Below, one piece after another: positions 1-8,350 of a stretch of 21,997 nucleotides of DNA. Location of the stretch: assembly GCA_035765045.1 (NCBI GenBank), contig DASTYI010000024.1, positions 1 to 21,997 of the forward strand, read 5' to 3'. Both the position numbers and the translations under genes were made by a program. A model generated the notes under the pieces. The model had not been told where the DNA came from, ran no database searches, and saw only the letters and a program-made list of their open reading frames with translations. Origin of the DNA: Iamia sp035765045. Its GTDB lineage: Bacteria; Actinomycetota; Acidimicrobiia; Acidimicrobiales; Iamiaceae. Position 1 is the stretch's first letter. Each line of letters begins with the position of its first letter.

Positions 1-260
1 TGTTGGTCCGGCGGCTGCCCGGCCCGCTCAACGCCCTCTTCAAGCGGGTGCGGCCCTCCCCCGAGGTCGGTGCCCGAACCTCGGTCCACCTGGCCACCTC
101 GGCCGAGGTGCTGGCGGACAACGGGGCCTACTGGTCGGTGATGGAACGCGAGGAGCCCAGCCCGGTGGCCACCCCCGAGCTGGCCGCCGAGCTGTGGGCC
201 CGCTCCGAGGAGTGGGTCGCCCCCTTCCGGGCCACCTCCCCCTCGACCCCCTCGTCCTGA
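1..260 (+). CDS. Short-chain dehydrogenase, C-terminal part (5' end outside window)
   Basis: The open frame enters from the left edge and stops with TGA at 258-260, so only about the last 85 residues are seen. The stretch GARTSVHLATSAEV followed by an aromatic-rich segment and an acidic helix ending in RSEEWV resembles the C-terminal end of retinol-dehydrogenase-like SDR proteins, where LATSPEV precedes a GxYF motif. Here the usual G-x-Y-F reads NGAYWSV. The Rossmann core and the catalytic Ser/Tyr/Lys lie outside the window, so substrate and cofactor cannot be judged. It could belong to another Rossmann family, but the tail pattern favours SDR. It converges on the small minus-strand frame at 265-378. 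Confidence 0.6.
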   Translation, partial: LVRRLPGPLNALFKRVRPSPEVGARTSVHLATSAEVLADNGAYWSVMEREEPSPVATPELAAELWARSEEWVAPFRATSPSTPSS

Positions 261-264
261 CGTC

Positions 265-378
265 CTAGCCCTCGTCGTCGAGGAACGGCTCCCACGCCGC
301 GGCCTGGGCGTCGTCGAAGACGCGCGCCGTGGACCACAGACGTGCGAGCAGCCCCGGCACCACTGTGCCTCCAGCCAT
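265..378 (-). CDS. Candidate 37-residue small protein
   Basis: A short frame runs from ATG at 378-376 to TAG at 267-265. The case for it is the ribosome binding site: on the minus strand GGAAGGAGCTGGC lies directly before the ATG, a strong Shine-Dalgarno with about 5 bases of spacing. It fills a gap in which no other gene is visible. The product is 37 residues with a hydrophobic/basic first half (MAGGTVVPGLLARLW) and an acidic end (FLDDEG). I recognise no family. It could be a real small protein or the chance product of a GC-rich spacer; conservation of the frame in relatives would decide. Confidence 0.4.
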   Translation of the reverse strand: MAGGTVVPGLLARLWSTARVFDDAQAAAWEPFLDDEG

Positions 379-486
379 GCCAGCTCCTTCCGATCGGTGC
401 GGCGAGCTCGCTTCTGAACTGCTCCCCCGAGCGTACGGACCGCGGCGCCGGTCTCCCCGGTGACGTCGGTGACACCGCCACGGCCG

Positions 487-512
487 GTTTCGGAGCCCGC
501 CGCCGAGGGAGT
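487..512 (+). promoter_or_regulatory. Candidate SigB/SigF-type promoter for the SDR gene
   Basis: GTTT at 487-490, a 16-base spacer, then GGGAGT at 507-512 resembles the GTTT-N(14-18)-GGGTAT pattern of actinobacterial general-stress sigma factors, with two mismatches in the -10 part. It sits about 28 bases before the ATG at 540, a suitable distance. The gene it would serve resembles SigB-controlled stress SDRs of Bacillus, which is suggestive only. In sequence this rich in G the -10 half could arise by chance. Confidence 0.25.
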
Positions 513-539
513 TCGGCGCCGCCCCACCCAGGAGGACCC

Positions 540-1391
540 ATGCCCGACACCCCACCGCCGCAGAGCCAGGAGCACCCCGGCCACACCGACGAGATGGACC
601 CCGACGTCCGCGACGAGATGCGCGGCTACGAGGGCCGCGGGCTGCTGGCGGGCAAGGTCGCCCTCGTCACCGGTGGGGACTCCGGCATCGGCCGGGCGGT
701 GGCGATCGCCTTCGCCAAGGAGGGCGCCGACGTCGCCATCGCCTACCTCAGCGAGCACGACGACGCCGAGCACACGAGGTCCCGCGTCGAGGCCGAGGGC
801 CGGCGCGGCCTCCTGATCGCCGGCGACCTGGCCGAGGAGGAGCAGTGCGTCACCGCCGTGCAGCGCACCGTCGCCGAGCTCGGGGCGATCGACGTCCTCG
901 TCAACAACATCGCCTACCAGAACCCGGTCGAGTCGCTCGAGGAGCTCACCACCGAGCAGTGGGACCGCACCTTCCGCACCAACATCTACAGCTACTTCTG
1001 GTGCACCCGGGAGGCGCTCAAGGACATGCCCGACGGCGGTGCCGTGATCAACACCAGCTCGATCAACGGCCTCCGCGGCAACAGCTCGCTCATCGACTAC
1101 GCCGCCACCAATGGCGCCATCAACGCCTTCACCTACTCGATGGCCCAGGTGCTGGTCGACCGGCGCATCCGGGTCAACTGCGTCGCCCCCGGCCCGGTGT
1201 GGACGCCGCTGATCCCGGCGACGATGCCCGAGGAGAAGGTCGAGGGCTTCGGCCAGCAGACCCCGATGGAGCGCGCCGCCCAACCCGACGAGATCGCCCC
1301 CTCCTACGTCTTCTTCGCCGCCGACCGGCTGTCGAGCTACTACACCGGCGAGGTCCTCGCCCCCATCGGCGGCGAGACCCTCCCCGGCTGA
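540..1391 (+). CDS. SDR-family oxidoreductase, general-stress (YghA/YhxC-like) type, catalytic Lys replaced
   Basis: This 283-residue protein has the layout of the YghA/YhxC stress dehydrogenases: an extended N-terminus of about 35 residues, then GKVALVTGGDSGIGRA, the TGxxxGxG nucleotide-binding loop, at about residues 38-53. NNIAYQ stands at the NNAG position. Catalytic Ser174 and Tyr187 are present with the usual 13-residue spacing. The lysine expected four residues after Tyr is Asn191 (AAT at 1110-1112; AAG would give Lys). The start is ATG at 540, supported by AGGAGG just upstream; the open frame extends to 342 but without family-like sequence. A C-terminal PIGGETLPG matches the family's usual end. 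Family members are NAD(P)-dependent dehydrogenases, mostly of unproven substrate. The substitution makes normal catalysis doubtful unless it is a sequencing error. Confidence 0.9.
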   Translation: MPDTPPPQSQEHPGHTDEMDPDVRDEMRGYEGRGLLAGKVALVTGGDSGIGRAVAIAFAKEGADVAIAYLSEHDDAEHTRSRVEAEGRRGLLIAGDLAEEEQCVTAVQRTVAELGAIDVLVNNIAYQNPVESLEELTTEQWDRTFRTNIYSYFWCTREALKDMPDGGAVINTSSINGLRGNSSLIDYAATNGAINAFTYSMAQVLVDRRIRVNCVAPGPVWTPLIPATMPEEKVEGFGQQTPMERAAQPDEIAPSYVFFAADRLSSYYTGEVLAPIGGETLPG

Positions 1392-1425
1392 CCCGCTCCG
1401 GGCCATCAGCGCCCGGGGCAGCCGG
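1384..1425. terminator. Nested hairpin between convergent genes
   Basis: An outer 7-bp stem (CCGGCTG at 1384-1390 with CAGCCGG at 1419-1425) encloses an inner 6-bp stem (CCGGGC at 1398-1403 with GCCCGG at 1411-1416, 7-base loop). It covers the stop codons of two convergent genes, which are separated by only 14 bases. There is no T tract, so it would be an atypical, possibly bidirectional, terminator. Chance pairing in GC-rich DNA is the alternative. Confidence 0.4.
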
Positions 1426-3295
1426 CGATGACCACAGCGGCGCGCAGGACCGACGGGTTCAGGGCGCTGGTGCGGTAGACGCCGACGAGGGCGTCCCGCT
1501 GGGCCACGGGGAGCGAGGCGCTGCCGCAGGCATCGCTGGCGGCCCGCCCCACCTCCTTGCGCGAGACCTCCATGGTGCGCAGGAAGACGCCGCTGACCCG
1601 GCCCCGGGCGCCGGCCGAGGAGCCGCCGGCCTGGAGCTCGGCGGTCCAGAAGTCGTGACCGGCCCGGTCGGGGGCACGGTCGAGGAGGCGCTCGTAGGCG
1701 TAGGCCACCCAGCCCCGTGCGCTCCGGCCGCCCTTGGTCCACGCCTCGGGCGACGCGAAGAGCTGGGTGACGAGGGTGTCGGGGCGGCGGGAGGCCTGGA
1801 GCCGGTCGGTCCAGTAGGTCAGGCCACCGGGCTCGGGCGAGCGGTCGAGGGCCGTCTCGTAGGCCCACCGGACGACCTGGGCGTAGCCCTCCCGGGTGCG
1901 GGCCAGGCTCTCGGCCAGGTGGCGCGGGTTGGCGCCGGCGTCGAGGCGACCGACCCAGTAGGCGACCTCCCCGGCGCCGGGCGAGCGGTCGAGGACGACG
2001 CGGTACAGCTCGCGCACGAGGTGCTCGGTCGCCGTCGGCGCGACGACGGCCAGGGTGACGGGGGCGGACTCGGCGACCACGGCGTGACCGTCGCCGTACA
2101 GACGGACCTGGTACTCGCAGCCGTCCAGATCCTCCGCGGCGGTGAACGCGTACGTCCCCACGCCGACCCCCGGCACGATCGTCCAGTCCGTGGCCCCCGC
2201 ACACCGCGTGAACCAGTGGTAGTGGTCCAGGTCCGTCACCGGATCCTGCACCGCCGTCAACCTCACCTCGTCACCCGCGTCGTAGGACCCCGCCATCCCC
2301 GAGATCGACAGCGACGTCACCGGCGCCGGCGCGATCGAGAGGGTGACGGGGGCGGACTCGGCGACCACGGCGTGACCGTCGCCGTACAGACGGACCTGGT
2401 ACTCGCACCCGTCCAGATCCTCCGCGGCGGTGAACGCGTACGTCCCCCCGCCGACCCCGGGGACGATCGTCCACTCCGTGGCCCCCGCACACCGCGTGAA
2501 CCAGTGGTAGTGGTCCAGGTCCGTCACCGGATCCTGCACCGCCGTCAACGTCACCTCGTCACCGGCGTCGTAGGACCCCGCCATCCCCGAGATCGACAGC
2601 GACGTCACGGGATCGGCGGGGAGCTCGCCGACGGTGAAGGTGTAGTCGACCAGGCCGGTCGTGACGGCGGCGCCGCCGGCCATCTGGCCGGTCACCTCGA
2701 AGGTCAGGGTGTAGGTGCCCTCGGCGAGGAACGCCCAGTTGGCGTGGACGTGGCTGCCGACGGCCTCGACCCGGGTGTCGGGCAGGCCGTCCCGGGTGTT
2801 GAACCGCACCAGGGGGTCGCCGAAGGCGCTGCTGGCGAAGACCACGACGTCGCCGGGGCCGTCGACCTCCCGCAGCACGAAGCTCACCTGGTCACCGGCC
2901 AGGGCGCCGGCCGCCAGCTCCTCGGTGCTCCAGCCCGCCCAGACGATGCCGGCCTGCTGGACCTCGGGGATCAGCCAGATCGGCGTCCCGGCGGGGCCGA
3001 GGAGGCTGGTGTAGCGGGGATCGTCCGGGACGGCCGCCTCGGCCCCGGGGACGACGTGGAACAGCACCTCGGACGGGGCGCGACGGACCGGCGACCCGCC
3101 GGTGTCGTCCTTGACCTCGAGCACGAGCGATCCGTCGTCGAGCCGGGGGGACAGGGCGTCGACGTGGCCGTCGTCGAGCACGACGCGCTCGGCCGCCGAG
3201 GCGACGCCGGGCGACGCCAGCGCGAGCGTGGCCGTGACGGCCACGACGAGGGCGGCGAGCAGCCCGGCGAGGCGCCGGGTCGGGTGGTGGGGCAT
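1406..3295 (-). CDS. Secreted surface protein: choice-of-anchor M repeat, two Ig-like repeats, DUF4214
   Basis: This 629-residue protein begins with a signal peptide (RR, then a hydrophobic stretch, cleavage likely near ASA at 33-35). Residues 37-228 are one anchored-repeat domain: LDDGHVD, the IPEVQQAGIVWAGW segment, VDGPG, and HVHANWAF near 183-190. Two nearly identical Ig-like repeats of 96-residue period follow (about 230-415), each with a Cys pair and a YHWF motif. From about 424 to the end there are DUF4214-type units (LYRVVLDRSPG..YW, ALDRSP..YW, LLDRAPD..FW), a domain found in secreted and S-layer-associated proteins. There is no C-terminal membrane helix or sortase motif, so DUF4214 may be the anchoring or matrix-binding part. 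The start is ATG at 3295 with CAGGAG upstream. It is the last gene of the metal locus, 39 bases after the three-repeat gene. The role is inferred: envelope capture of metal. Confidence 0.85.
   Translation of the reverse strand: MPHHPTRRLAGLLAALVVAVTATLALASPGVASAAERVVLDDGHVDALSPRLDDGSLVLEVKDDTGGSPVRRAPSEVLFHVVPGAEAAVPDDPRYTSLLGPAGTPIWLIPEVQQAGIVWAGWSTEELAAGALAGDQVSFVLREVDGPGDVVVFASSAFGDPLVRFNTRDGLPDTRVEAVGSHVHANWAFLAEGTYTLTFEVTGQMAGGAAVTTGLVDYTFTVGELPADPVTSLSISGMAGSYDAGDEVTLTAVQDPVTDLDHYHWFTRCAGATEWTIVPGVGGGTYAFTAAEDLDGCEYQVRLYGDGHAVVAESAPVTLSIAPAPVTSLSISGMAGSYDAGDEVRLTAVQDPVTDLDHYHWFTRCAGATDWTIVPGVGVGTYAFTAAEDLDGCEYQVRLYGDGHAVVAESAPVTLAVVAPTATEHLVRELYRVVLDRSPGAGEVAYWVGRLDAGANPRHLAESLARTREGYAQVVRWAYETALDRSPEPGGLTYWTDRLQASRRPDTLVTQLFASPEAWTKGGRSARGWVAYAYERLLDRAPDRAGHDFWTAELQAGGSSAGARGRVSGVFLRTMEVSRKEVGRAASDACGSASLPVAQRDALVGVYRTSALNPSVLRAAVVIAGCPGR
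2052..2608. repeat. Near-identical 269-bp direct repeat encoding two Ig-like domains
   Basis: Copies at 2052-2320 and 2340-2608 are offset by 288 bases (96 codons). Comparing them by eye I count 7 differences in 269 positions, about 97% identity. Several are changes at the third codon position; the visible protein changes include Thr/Arg, Glu/Asp and Gly/Val. Such similarity at DNA level suggests a recent duplication or gene conversion inside the gene. Confidence 0.9.
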
Positions 3296-3334
3296 GGGGG
3301 TCTCCTGGGGTGATGGGTTCGGGTGGGTGGGTGC

Positions 3335-5704
3335 TCAGGCCGCGGCCTGCCGGCGCCGTCGGGTCGCGGCCACGGCGAGGGCGCCGGCGGCGAGGAGGAG
3401 GGCGGCGATGCGGGTCGGGACGGCCAGCTCGGTGCCGGTGCGGGCGATGCGGGGGCAGCCGTCGGCGCCGGTCACGACCACGGGCGCCGACGGCGGCCCG
3501 GCCGCCGGGGGACCGCCGGCGGGGACGAGGGCGGCGGGGTCGGTGTCGCCCACGGCGATGCGCACGGTGCGCGTGTCGCTGACGGTCGCACCGCTGGCCA
3601 GGGTGGCGGTGTGGGTGAAGGTGACCCGGTAGGCGCCCGGGGCGGTGAAGGCCCAGTTGCCGTGGGCGTGGGTGCCGAGGGCGATCCGGTGGCTGTCGCC
3701 GACGCCGTCGCGGCTGGTGAAGATGACCTGCGGGGCGCCGAAGGCGTCGTACTCGAACACGGCCATCTCGCCGGGCCCGTCGACGGCGTCCAGGGTCCAG
3801 GTGACGTCGCCGCGGACCTCGGCGGCGGAGAGCTCCTCGGTGTTCCAGCCCAGCCAGAGGAGCCCGGCCTGCTGGGTCTGGGGGATCTGCCAGATGGGGG
3901 TGCCGGGGGCGCCGAGGAAGGCGAAGCCGGCGTCGGGCACCTCGGTGGCCCCGGCGCTGGTGAGGTGCAGGACGGTGCCGGCGGGGTCGCGCCACTCGGT
4001 GGTGCCGGCGACGGTGCCGTCCTTGATGCGGGAGCGCAGGGCACCGTCCTCGAGGCGGACGGCGTAGTCGACGTGCCCGTCGTCGAGCACCACCGGCGCC
4101 GCGGCCGCCGGCGCCGTGGGGGCCGCCGTGGGGGCCGGGAGCGAGACCGGGGCACAGGCCCGGGCCGCCGGTCCCGCGGTGTCGCCGGCGGGCACCGCTG
4201 TGCCCCCGCCCCCGGTCACGGTCCCGGGGCCGGAGCCCGAGGCGTCGACGACCCCTCCGCCACCGCCGCCGCCCGGGGGTGGCACCTCGCCGCCGGGGCA
4301 GAGGCCGGCGAGGTCGACCGGGCCGACGGCGACCGGGATGGTCCCCGCGCTGGCGAGGGTGCGCCCGTCGCGGGCGGTGGCCCGGTGGTTGAAGGTGAGG
4401 TGGTAGATGCCGGGCTCGTCGAAGACCCAGCTGCCGTGGGCGTGGGTCGCGACGGCGAGGTCCCGGCTCTGCGGCAGCGGGTCGTCGGAGTCGAACACGA
4501 CCCGGACGTCGCCGAGGGGGCCGAGCTCGTACACGGCGAGGCTGCCGGGGCCCTCGACCGCCTCCAGCGACCACGTGACCGGGCCGGAGACCTGGCCGTC
4601 GTCGATGGCCTCGGTGTTCCAGCCCGGCCACAGGACGCCGGCCTGCTGGGTCTGCGGCAGCAGCCAGATCCGGTCCCCGGGAGCGCCGAGGAAGCCGTAG
4701 GCGCCGCCGGCGGGGACCTGGGCGAGGGCCTCGTCGGTGACGTGGAGGCCGACCGCCTCGAGGTCGCGCCAGTACACCGGGGTGGGCCCGCGGGTGGTGT
4801 CCTTCAGCTGGGTGCGCAGCCGGCCGTCGACGAGGCGGGCGGCGATGTCGACGTGCCCCGAGTCGAGGACGGCTTCGAGCCCGGTGCAGGTGCCGGTGGG
4901 CGGGGCGGTCGTCGTGGTGGTCGAGGTGGTGGTCGGCGCCGGCGCCGTGCTGGACGAGCCCGGGGGCGACGTGGTGGTGGAGGAGGAGGAGGGGGTCGGC
5001 GCCGGCCCGGTCGTCGTGGTGGTCGTGGTCGCCGGGGGCAGCGGGCCGACGACGAAGGTGTAGGCGACCGGTCCGGTGGTGATCGTGACGCCGGACCCGG
5101 CCGGGCGGGCGGTGACCGCGAAGGTGAGGGTGTAGGTGCCGAGGGCGCCGAAGGCCCAGCTGGCGTGGACGTGGGCGCCGACCGGCTGGCGCAAGGTCAT
5201 CGCCGGGTCGCCGGAGCTGAAGATCCGGCGCGGCCCGGCGGTCTCGGTCTGGAACACCTCGACCGGGCCGGGGCCGGTGACGTCGGTGAGGGCGATGGTG
5301 ACGGCGTCGCCGGCGAGGACGCCGGCCGGGATGTCCTCGGTGTCCCAGCCGGGCCAGACCACCCCGGGGTGCTGGACCTGGGGCGCCACCCACGTCCGGG
5401 CGCCCGGGGCCCCGAGGAAGGCGTAGCGGGGGTCGGCCGGCACCGTCAGCCGGGTGTCGGCCGAGTCGACGACCTGGTAGATCAGGTCGGCGGGGTCGGC
5501 GTAGGTGTGGTCGGGGGCGTTGCCGATCCGCGCCTCCAGCCCCAGGGCCCCGCCCGTGTAGGTGATGTGGAGGGCGTCGCTGTGCTCGACGGCCAGCACC
5601 CGGCGGGCCTCGGCCCCGCTCGCCGATCCGGTCACGACCGCCCACCCGACGAGCAGGACGACGAGGGCGGCGGCGGGGCGGCGGGCGAGGCGGGGCGGCG
5701 TCAC
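3335..5704 (-). CDS. Surface-anchored protein with three choice-of-anchor M repeats and a sortase-like tail
   Basis: This 789-residue protein has a signal peptide (RLARRP, a hydrophobic stretch, end near ASG at 28-30). Three copies of the anchored-repeat domain lie at about residues 36-220, 276-461 and 538-719. Each carries FLGAPG, a W-x-G-W-(N/D)-T-E segment and an HxH motif: HVHASW 178-183, HAHGSW 421-426, HAHGNW 679-684. Copies 2 and 3 start with GHVD; copy 1 has a degenerate EHSD. A Thr/Ser/Pro linker (221-275) and a Gly-rich linker (470-536) separate them. The end is IARTG (753-757), a hydrophobic segment (764-781) and RRRR: a sorting-signal layout with a non-standard LPXTG. Members of this class (TIGR03773) are encoded beside the transporter and are proposed substrate receptors. 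The start is GTG at 5704, 18 bases after the permease stop; a Fur/Zur-like box sits in between. Confidence 0.88.
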   Translation of the reverse strand: MTPPRLARRPAAALVVLLVGWAVVTGSASGAEARRVLAVEHSDALHITYTGGALGLEARIGNAPDHTYADPADLIYQVVDSADTRLTVPADPRYAFLGAPGARTWVAPQVQHPGVVWPGWDTEDIPAGVLAGDAVTIALTDVTGPGPVEVFQTETAGPRRIFSSGDPAMTLRQPVGAHVHASWAFGALGTYTLTFAVTARPAGSGVTITTGPVAYTFVVGPLPPATTTTTTTGPAPTPSSSSTTTSPPGSSSTAPAPTTTSTTTTTAPPTGTCTGLEAVLDSGHVDIAARLVDGRLRTQLKDTTRGPTPVYWRDLEAVGLHVTDEALAQVPAGGAYGFLGAPGDRIWLLPQTQQAGVLWPGWNTEAIDDGQVSGPVTWSLEAVEGPGSLAVYELGPLGDVRVVFDSDDPLPQSRDLAVATHAHGSWVFDEPGIYHLTFNHRATARDGRTLASAGTIPVAVGPVDLAGLCPGGEVPPPGGGGGGGVVDASGSGPGTVTGGGGTAVPAGDTAGPAARACAPVSLPAPTAAPTAPAAAAPVVLDDGHVDYAVRLEDGALRSRIKDGTVAGTTEWRDPAGTVLHLTSAGATEVPDAGFAFLGAPGTPIWQIPQTQQAGLLWLGWNTEELSAAEVRGDVTWTLDAVDGPGEMAVFEYDAFGAPQVIFTSRDGVGDSHRIALGTHAHGNWAFTAPGAYRVTFTHTATLASGATVSDTRTVRIAVGDTDPAALVPAGGPPAAGPPSAPVVVTGADGCPRIARTGTELAVPTRIAALLLAAGALAVAATRRRRQAAA

Positions 5705-5722
5705 CCGCCCAGCATCGCGCTT

Positions 5723-6604
5723 TTAGGAATGATTCTCAAACTCGATACCCGCACGACCCCGGACCAGGCGGGTGAGGCGGCCGTGGCGGGGCGCGAGGAG
5801 CCAGGCGACCAGGAAGGCACCGGTCAGGACGAGCACGATCGTCCCGCCGACGGGGAGGTCGTAGCTCCACGACAGGTACAGCCCCACCGTCGCCCCCAGC
5901 GCCCCGATCGCCGGCGAGATCACCATCATCCAGCCGAGCCGGTCGGTGAGCAGCCGGGCCGTGGCCGCCGGGGTGATCAGCAGGGCCAGGACGAGGACGT
6001 TGCCGATGGTCTGGAGCGAGATGACCACGGCCAGGGTGACGCCGACGTAGAGGACGATGTCGAGGGCGAAGACCCGCAGCCCCATGGCCCGGGCCATCTC
6101 GCGGTCGATGGAGACGGCGACGAGCTCCTTCTGGAGGCCGAGGAGCACGGCGAGGATGCCGAGGCCGGTGAAGCCGACGACGAGGAGGTCCTCGTCGGGG
6201 ATGCCGGTGATCGAGCCGAAGAGGAACTGCTGGAGCGACCCGGAGTACCCGGGCGCCTGCGAGATGACGACGATCCCGAGGGCGAAGGACCCGACGAAGA
6301 AGACGCCGATGACCGAGTCCTCCTTGATCCGGCGGTCCTGGGAGAAGACGGCCACGAGCAGGGCGGTGGCGACCCCGGCGACGGCGCCGCCGAGCACGAG
6401 GCTGCCCTGGACGACGAAGGCGATGGCCAGGCCGGGGAAGACGGCGTGGGCGACGGCGTCGCCGATGAAGGCCATGCCCCGGAGCACGACGTGGCAGCCG
6501 ATCACCCCGCACACGATCGAGGACATGACGGCGACGGCGAGGGCCTTGGGGAGGAAGGCCAGGTCGGGGTTGAGCAGGTCGGCGAGGAAGTCCTGGATCG
6601 GCAC
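5723..6604 (-). CDS. Metal ABC transporter permease, ABC-3 family (anchored-repeat type)
   Basis: This 293-residue membrane protein belongs to the ZnuB/MntC (ABC-3) permease family, which forms the channel of zinc/manganese importers. It shows about eight hydrophobic segments, the family sequence LRGMAFIGDAVAHAVFPG near residues 41-58, DSVIGVFF near 96-103, and the conserved QTIGNVLVLALLITPAATA near 198-216. The start is GTG at 6604, directly after the TGA of the ATPase gene with no spacer, which implies translational coupling. The last codons (Glu-Phe-Glu-Asn-His-Ser) overlap a candidate Fur/Zur operator for the next gene. Together with the ATPase and ZnuA-like lipoprotein it makes a complete importer. 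The metal is not fixed by this subunit. Confidence 0.93.
   Translation of the reverse strand: MPIQDFLADLLNPDLAFLPKALAVAVMSSIVCGVIGCHVVLRGMAFIGDAVAHAVFPGLAIAFVVQGSLVLGGAVAGVATALLVAVFSQDRRIKEDSVIGVFFVGSFALGIVVISQAPGYSGSLQQFLFGSITGIPDEDLLVVGFTGLGILAVLLGLQKELVAVSIDREMARAMGLRVFALDIVLYVGVTLAVVISLQTIGNVLVLALLITPAATARLLTDRLGWMMVISPAIGALGATVGLYLSWSYDLPVGGTIVLVLTGAFLVAWLLAPRHGRLTRLVRGRAGIEFENHS
5724..5738. promoter_or_regulatory. Candidate Fur/Zur-family operator (7-1-7 palindrome)
   Basis: TAGGAATGATTCTCA has a central G flanked by 7-base arms that pair at 5 of 7 positions, with an intact GAAT-G-ATTC core. It matches the Fur-family 7-1-7 consensus TGATAATNATTATCA at 10 of 14 defined positions and stands out as an A/T-rich island. 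It lies over the last permease codons and ends 20 bases before the GTG of the three-repeat surface gene, so it may control a separate internal promoter. No regulator of this family is encoded in the window. Confidence 0.45.
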
Positions 6605-7347
<743 letters not shown>

Positions 7348-7351
<4 letters not shown>

Positions 7352-8337
7352 GGCCCCTCGCCCGAGCCGGGGCCGTCGGCACGGTGGCCGTCGTAGCGGT
7401 CGGCCTCGGCCCGCCGCTTCGCCCGCGACCCGCGCACGCCGAGCACGGTGGCGACGGCGACCAGGACGAGGGCCGCCCCCAGCCCGGCGGCGACGAGCCC
7501 GAGCGGCACGCCCCCCTCGTCCCCGCCCCCGGCCGGGGCGCCCGCCGGGCCCGGTCCACCGGCGGCGCCCTCCCCCGCCCCGCCGGCCGGCGCCTCGGCC
7601 ACCGGCCCGTCGAAGGCGGCGGCGCGGGCGTCGTCGGGGTCGGTGGCGTCGCCGACGGCGAAGCGGACGGTGCGGGTGTCGGTGACGGTCGCGCCGGAGA
7701 TGAGGTCGGCGGCGACCTCGACCCGCAGGAGGTAGACGCCCGGTTCGCTGAAGACCCAGTTGGCGTGGGTGTGGGTGTCGAGCTCGACCCAGACCGGTTG
7801 GGCCTCGTCGGTCTCGGAGGTCCACAGCACGTCGGGTGGTTCGAGGTTCCCGGCCTGGAGGTACATCGTGACGGTCCCTGGGCCGTCGACGCCGAGGAGG
7901 CTCATCGTCACGCCCCGGTCGACCGCGTCGAGCACCTCCGGGTCCTGGGTGTTCCACCCGAGCCAGACCACGTCGGGCGCCTGGGTCTGGGGCACGACGT
8001 GGACCTCGGTCCCCGCCTCCAGGCCGAGGAAGTCGTAGTTCGGGTCGTCGGGCACGGGGAGCAGGGCGGTGTCGCCGACCTGGAGGACGGCGTCGTCGAG
8101 GCTCCGCCACACCGAGGGCTCGACGGCGTCGTCGTGGATCATCAGCGTCCAGTCGCCGTCGACGAAGCGGGGTCCCATGTCGACGTGGCCGAGGGCGAGG
8201 TCGGCGGGGCCGGTGGCGGTCCCCTGGTCGGCGTCGATGGTCTGGTCGAGGTCGGGCTCGGTCGTCGCCTGGGCCCCGGCGGGGGCGGCGAGGGCGAGGG
8301 CCACGAGGGCGGCGAGGACGAGGGGGCGGGCGCGCAT
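7348..8337 (-). CDS. Membrane-anchored single-repeat surface protein (choice-of-anchor M)
   Basis: This 329-residue protein has a signal peptide (MRARP, a hydrophobic run, AGA near 20-22). One anchored-repeat domain at about 46-240 holds LGHVD, FLGLEAGTEV, PQTQAPDVVWLGWNTQ, VDGPG and HTHANWVF (His189 and His191). A Gly/Ala/Pro-rich linker leads to one transmembrane helix (about 283-302) and a basic, hydrophilic cytoplasmic tail (RGSRAKRRAEADRYDG). Unlike its partners it has no sortase-like motif. It starts at ATG 8337 with GGAG upstream, 13 bases after the lipoprotein stop, and overlaps the ATPase start by 4 bases. Sitting between the binding protein and the ATPase, it is probably a fixed part of the importer that holds metal close to the membrane; that role is inferred. 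Confidence 0.87.
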
Positions 8338-8350
8338 CGGGGCTCCGGGG

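Noticed and set aside
4885..5040. GTC/GTG-rich stretch as a phase-variable tandem repeat
   Set aside because: It encodes a Thr/Ser/Pro linker between two repeat domains; triplets are mixed and not a regular tandem unit.
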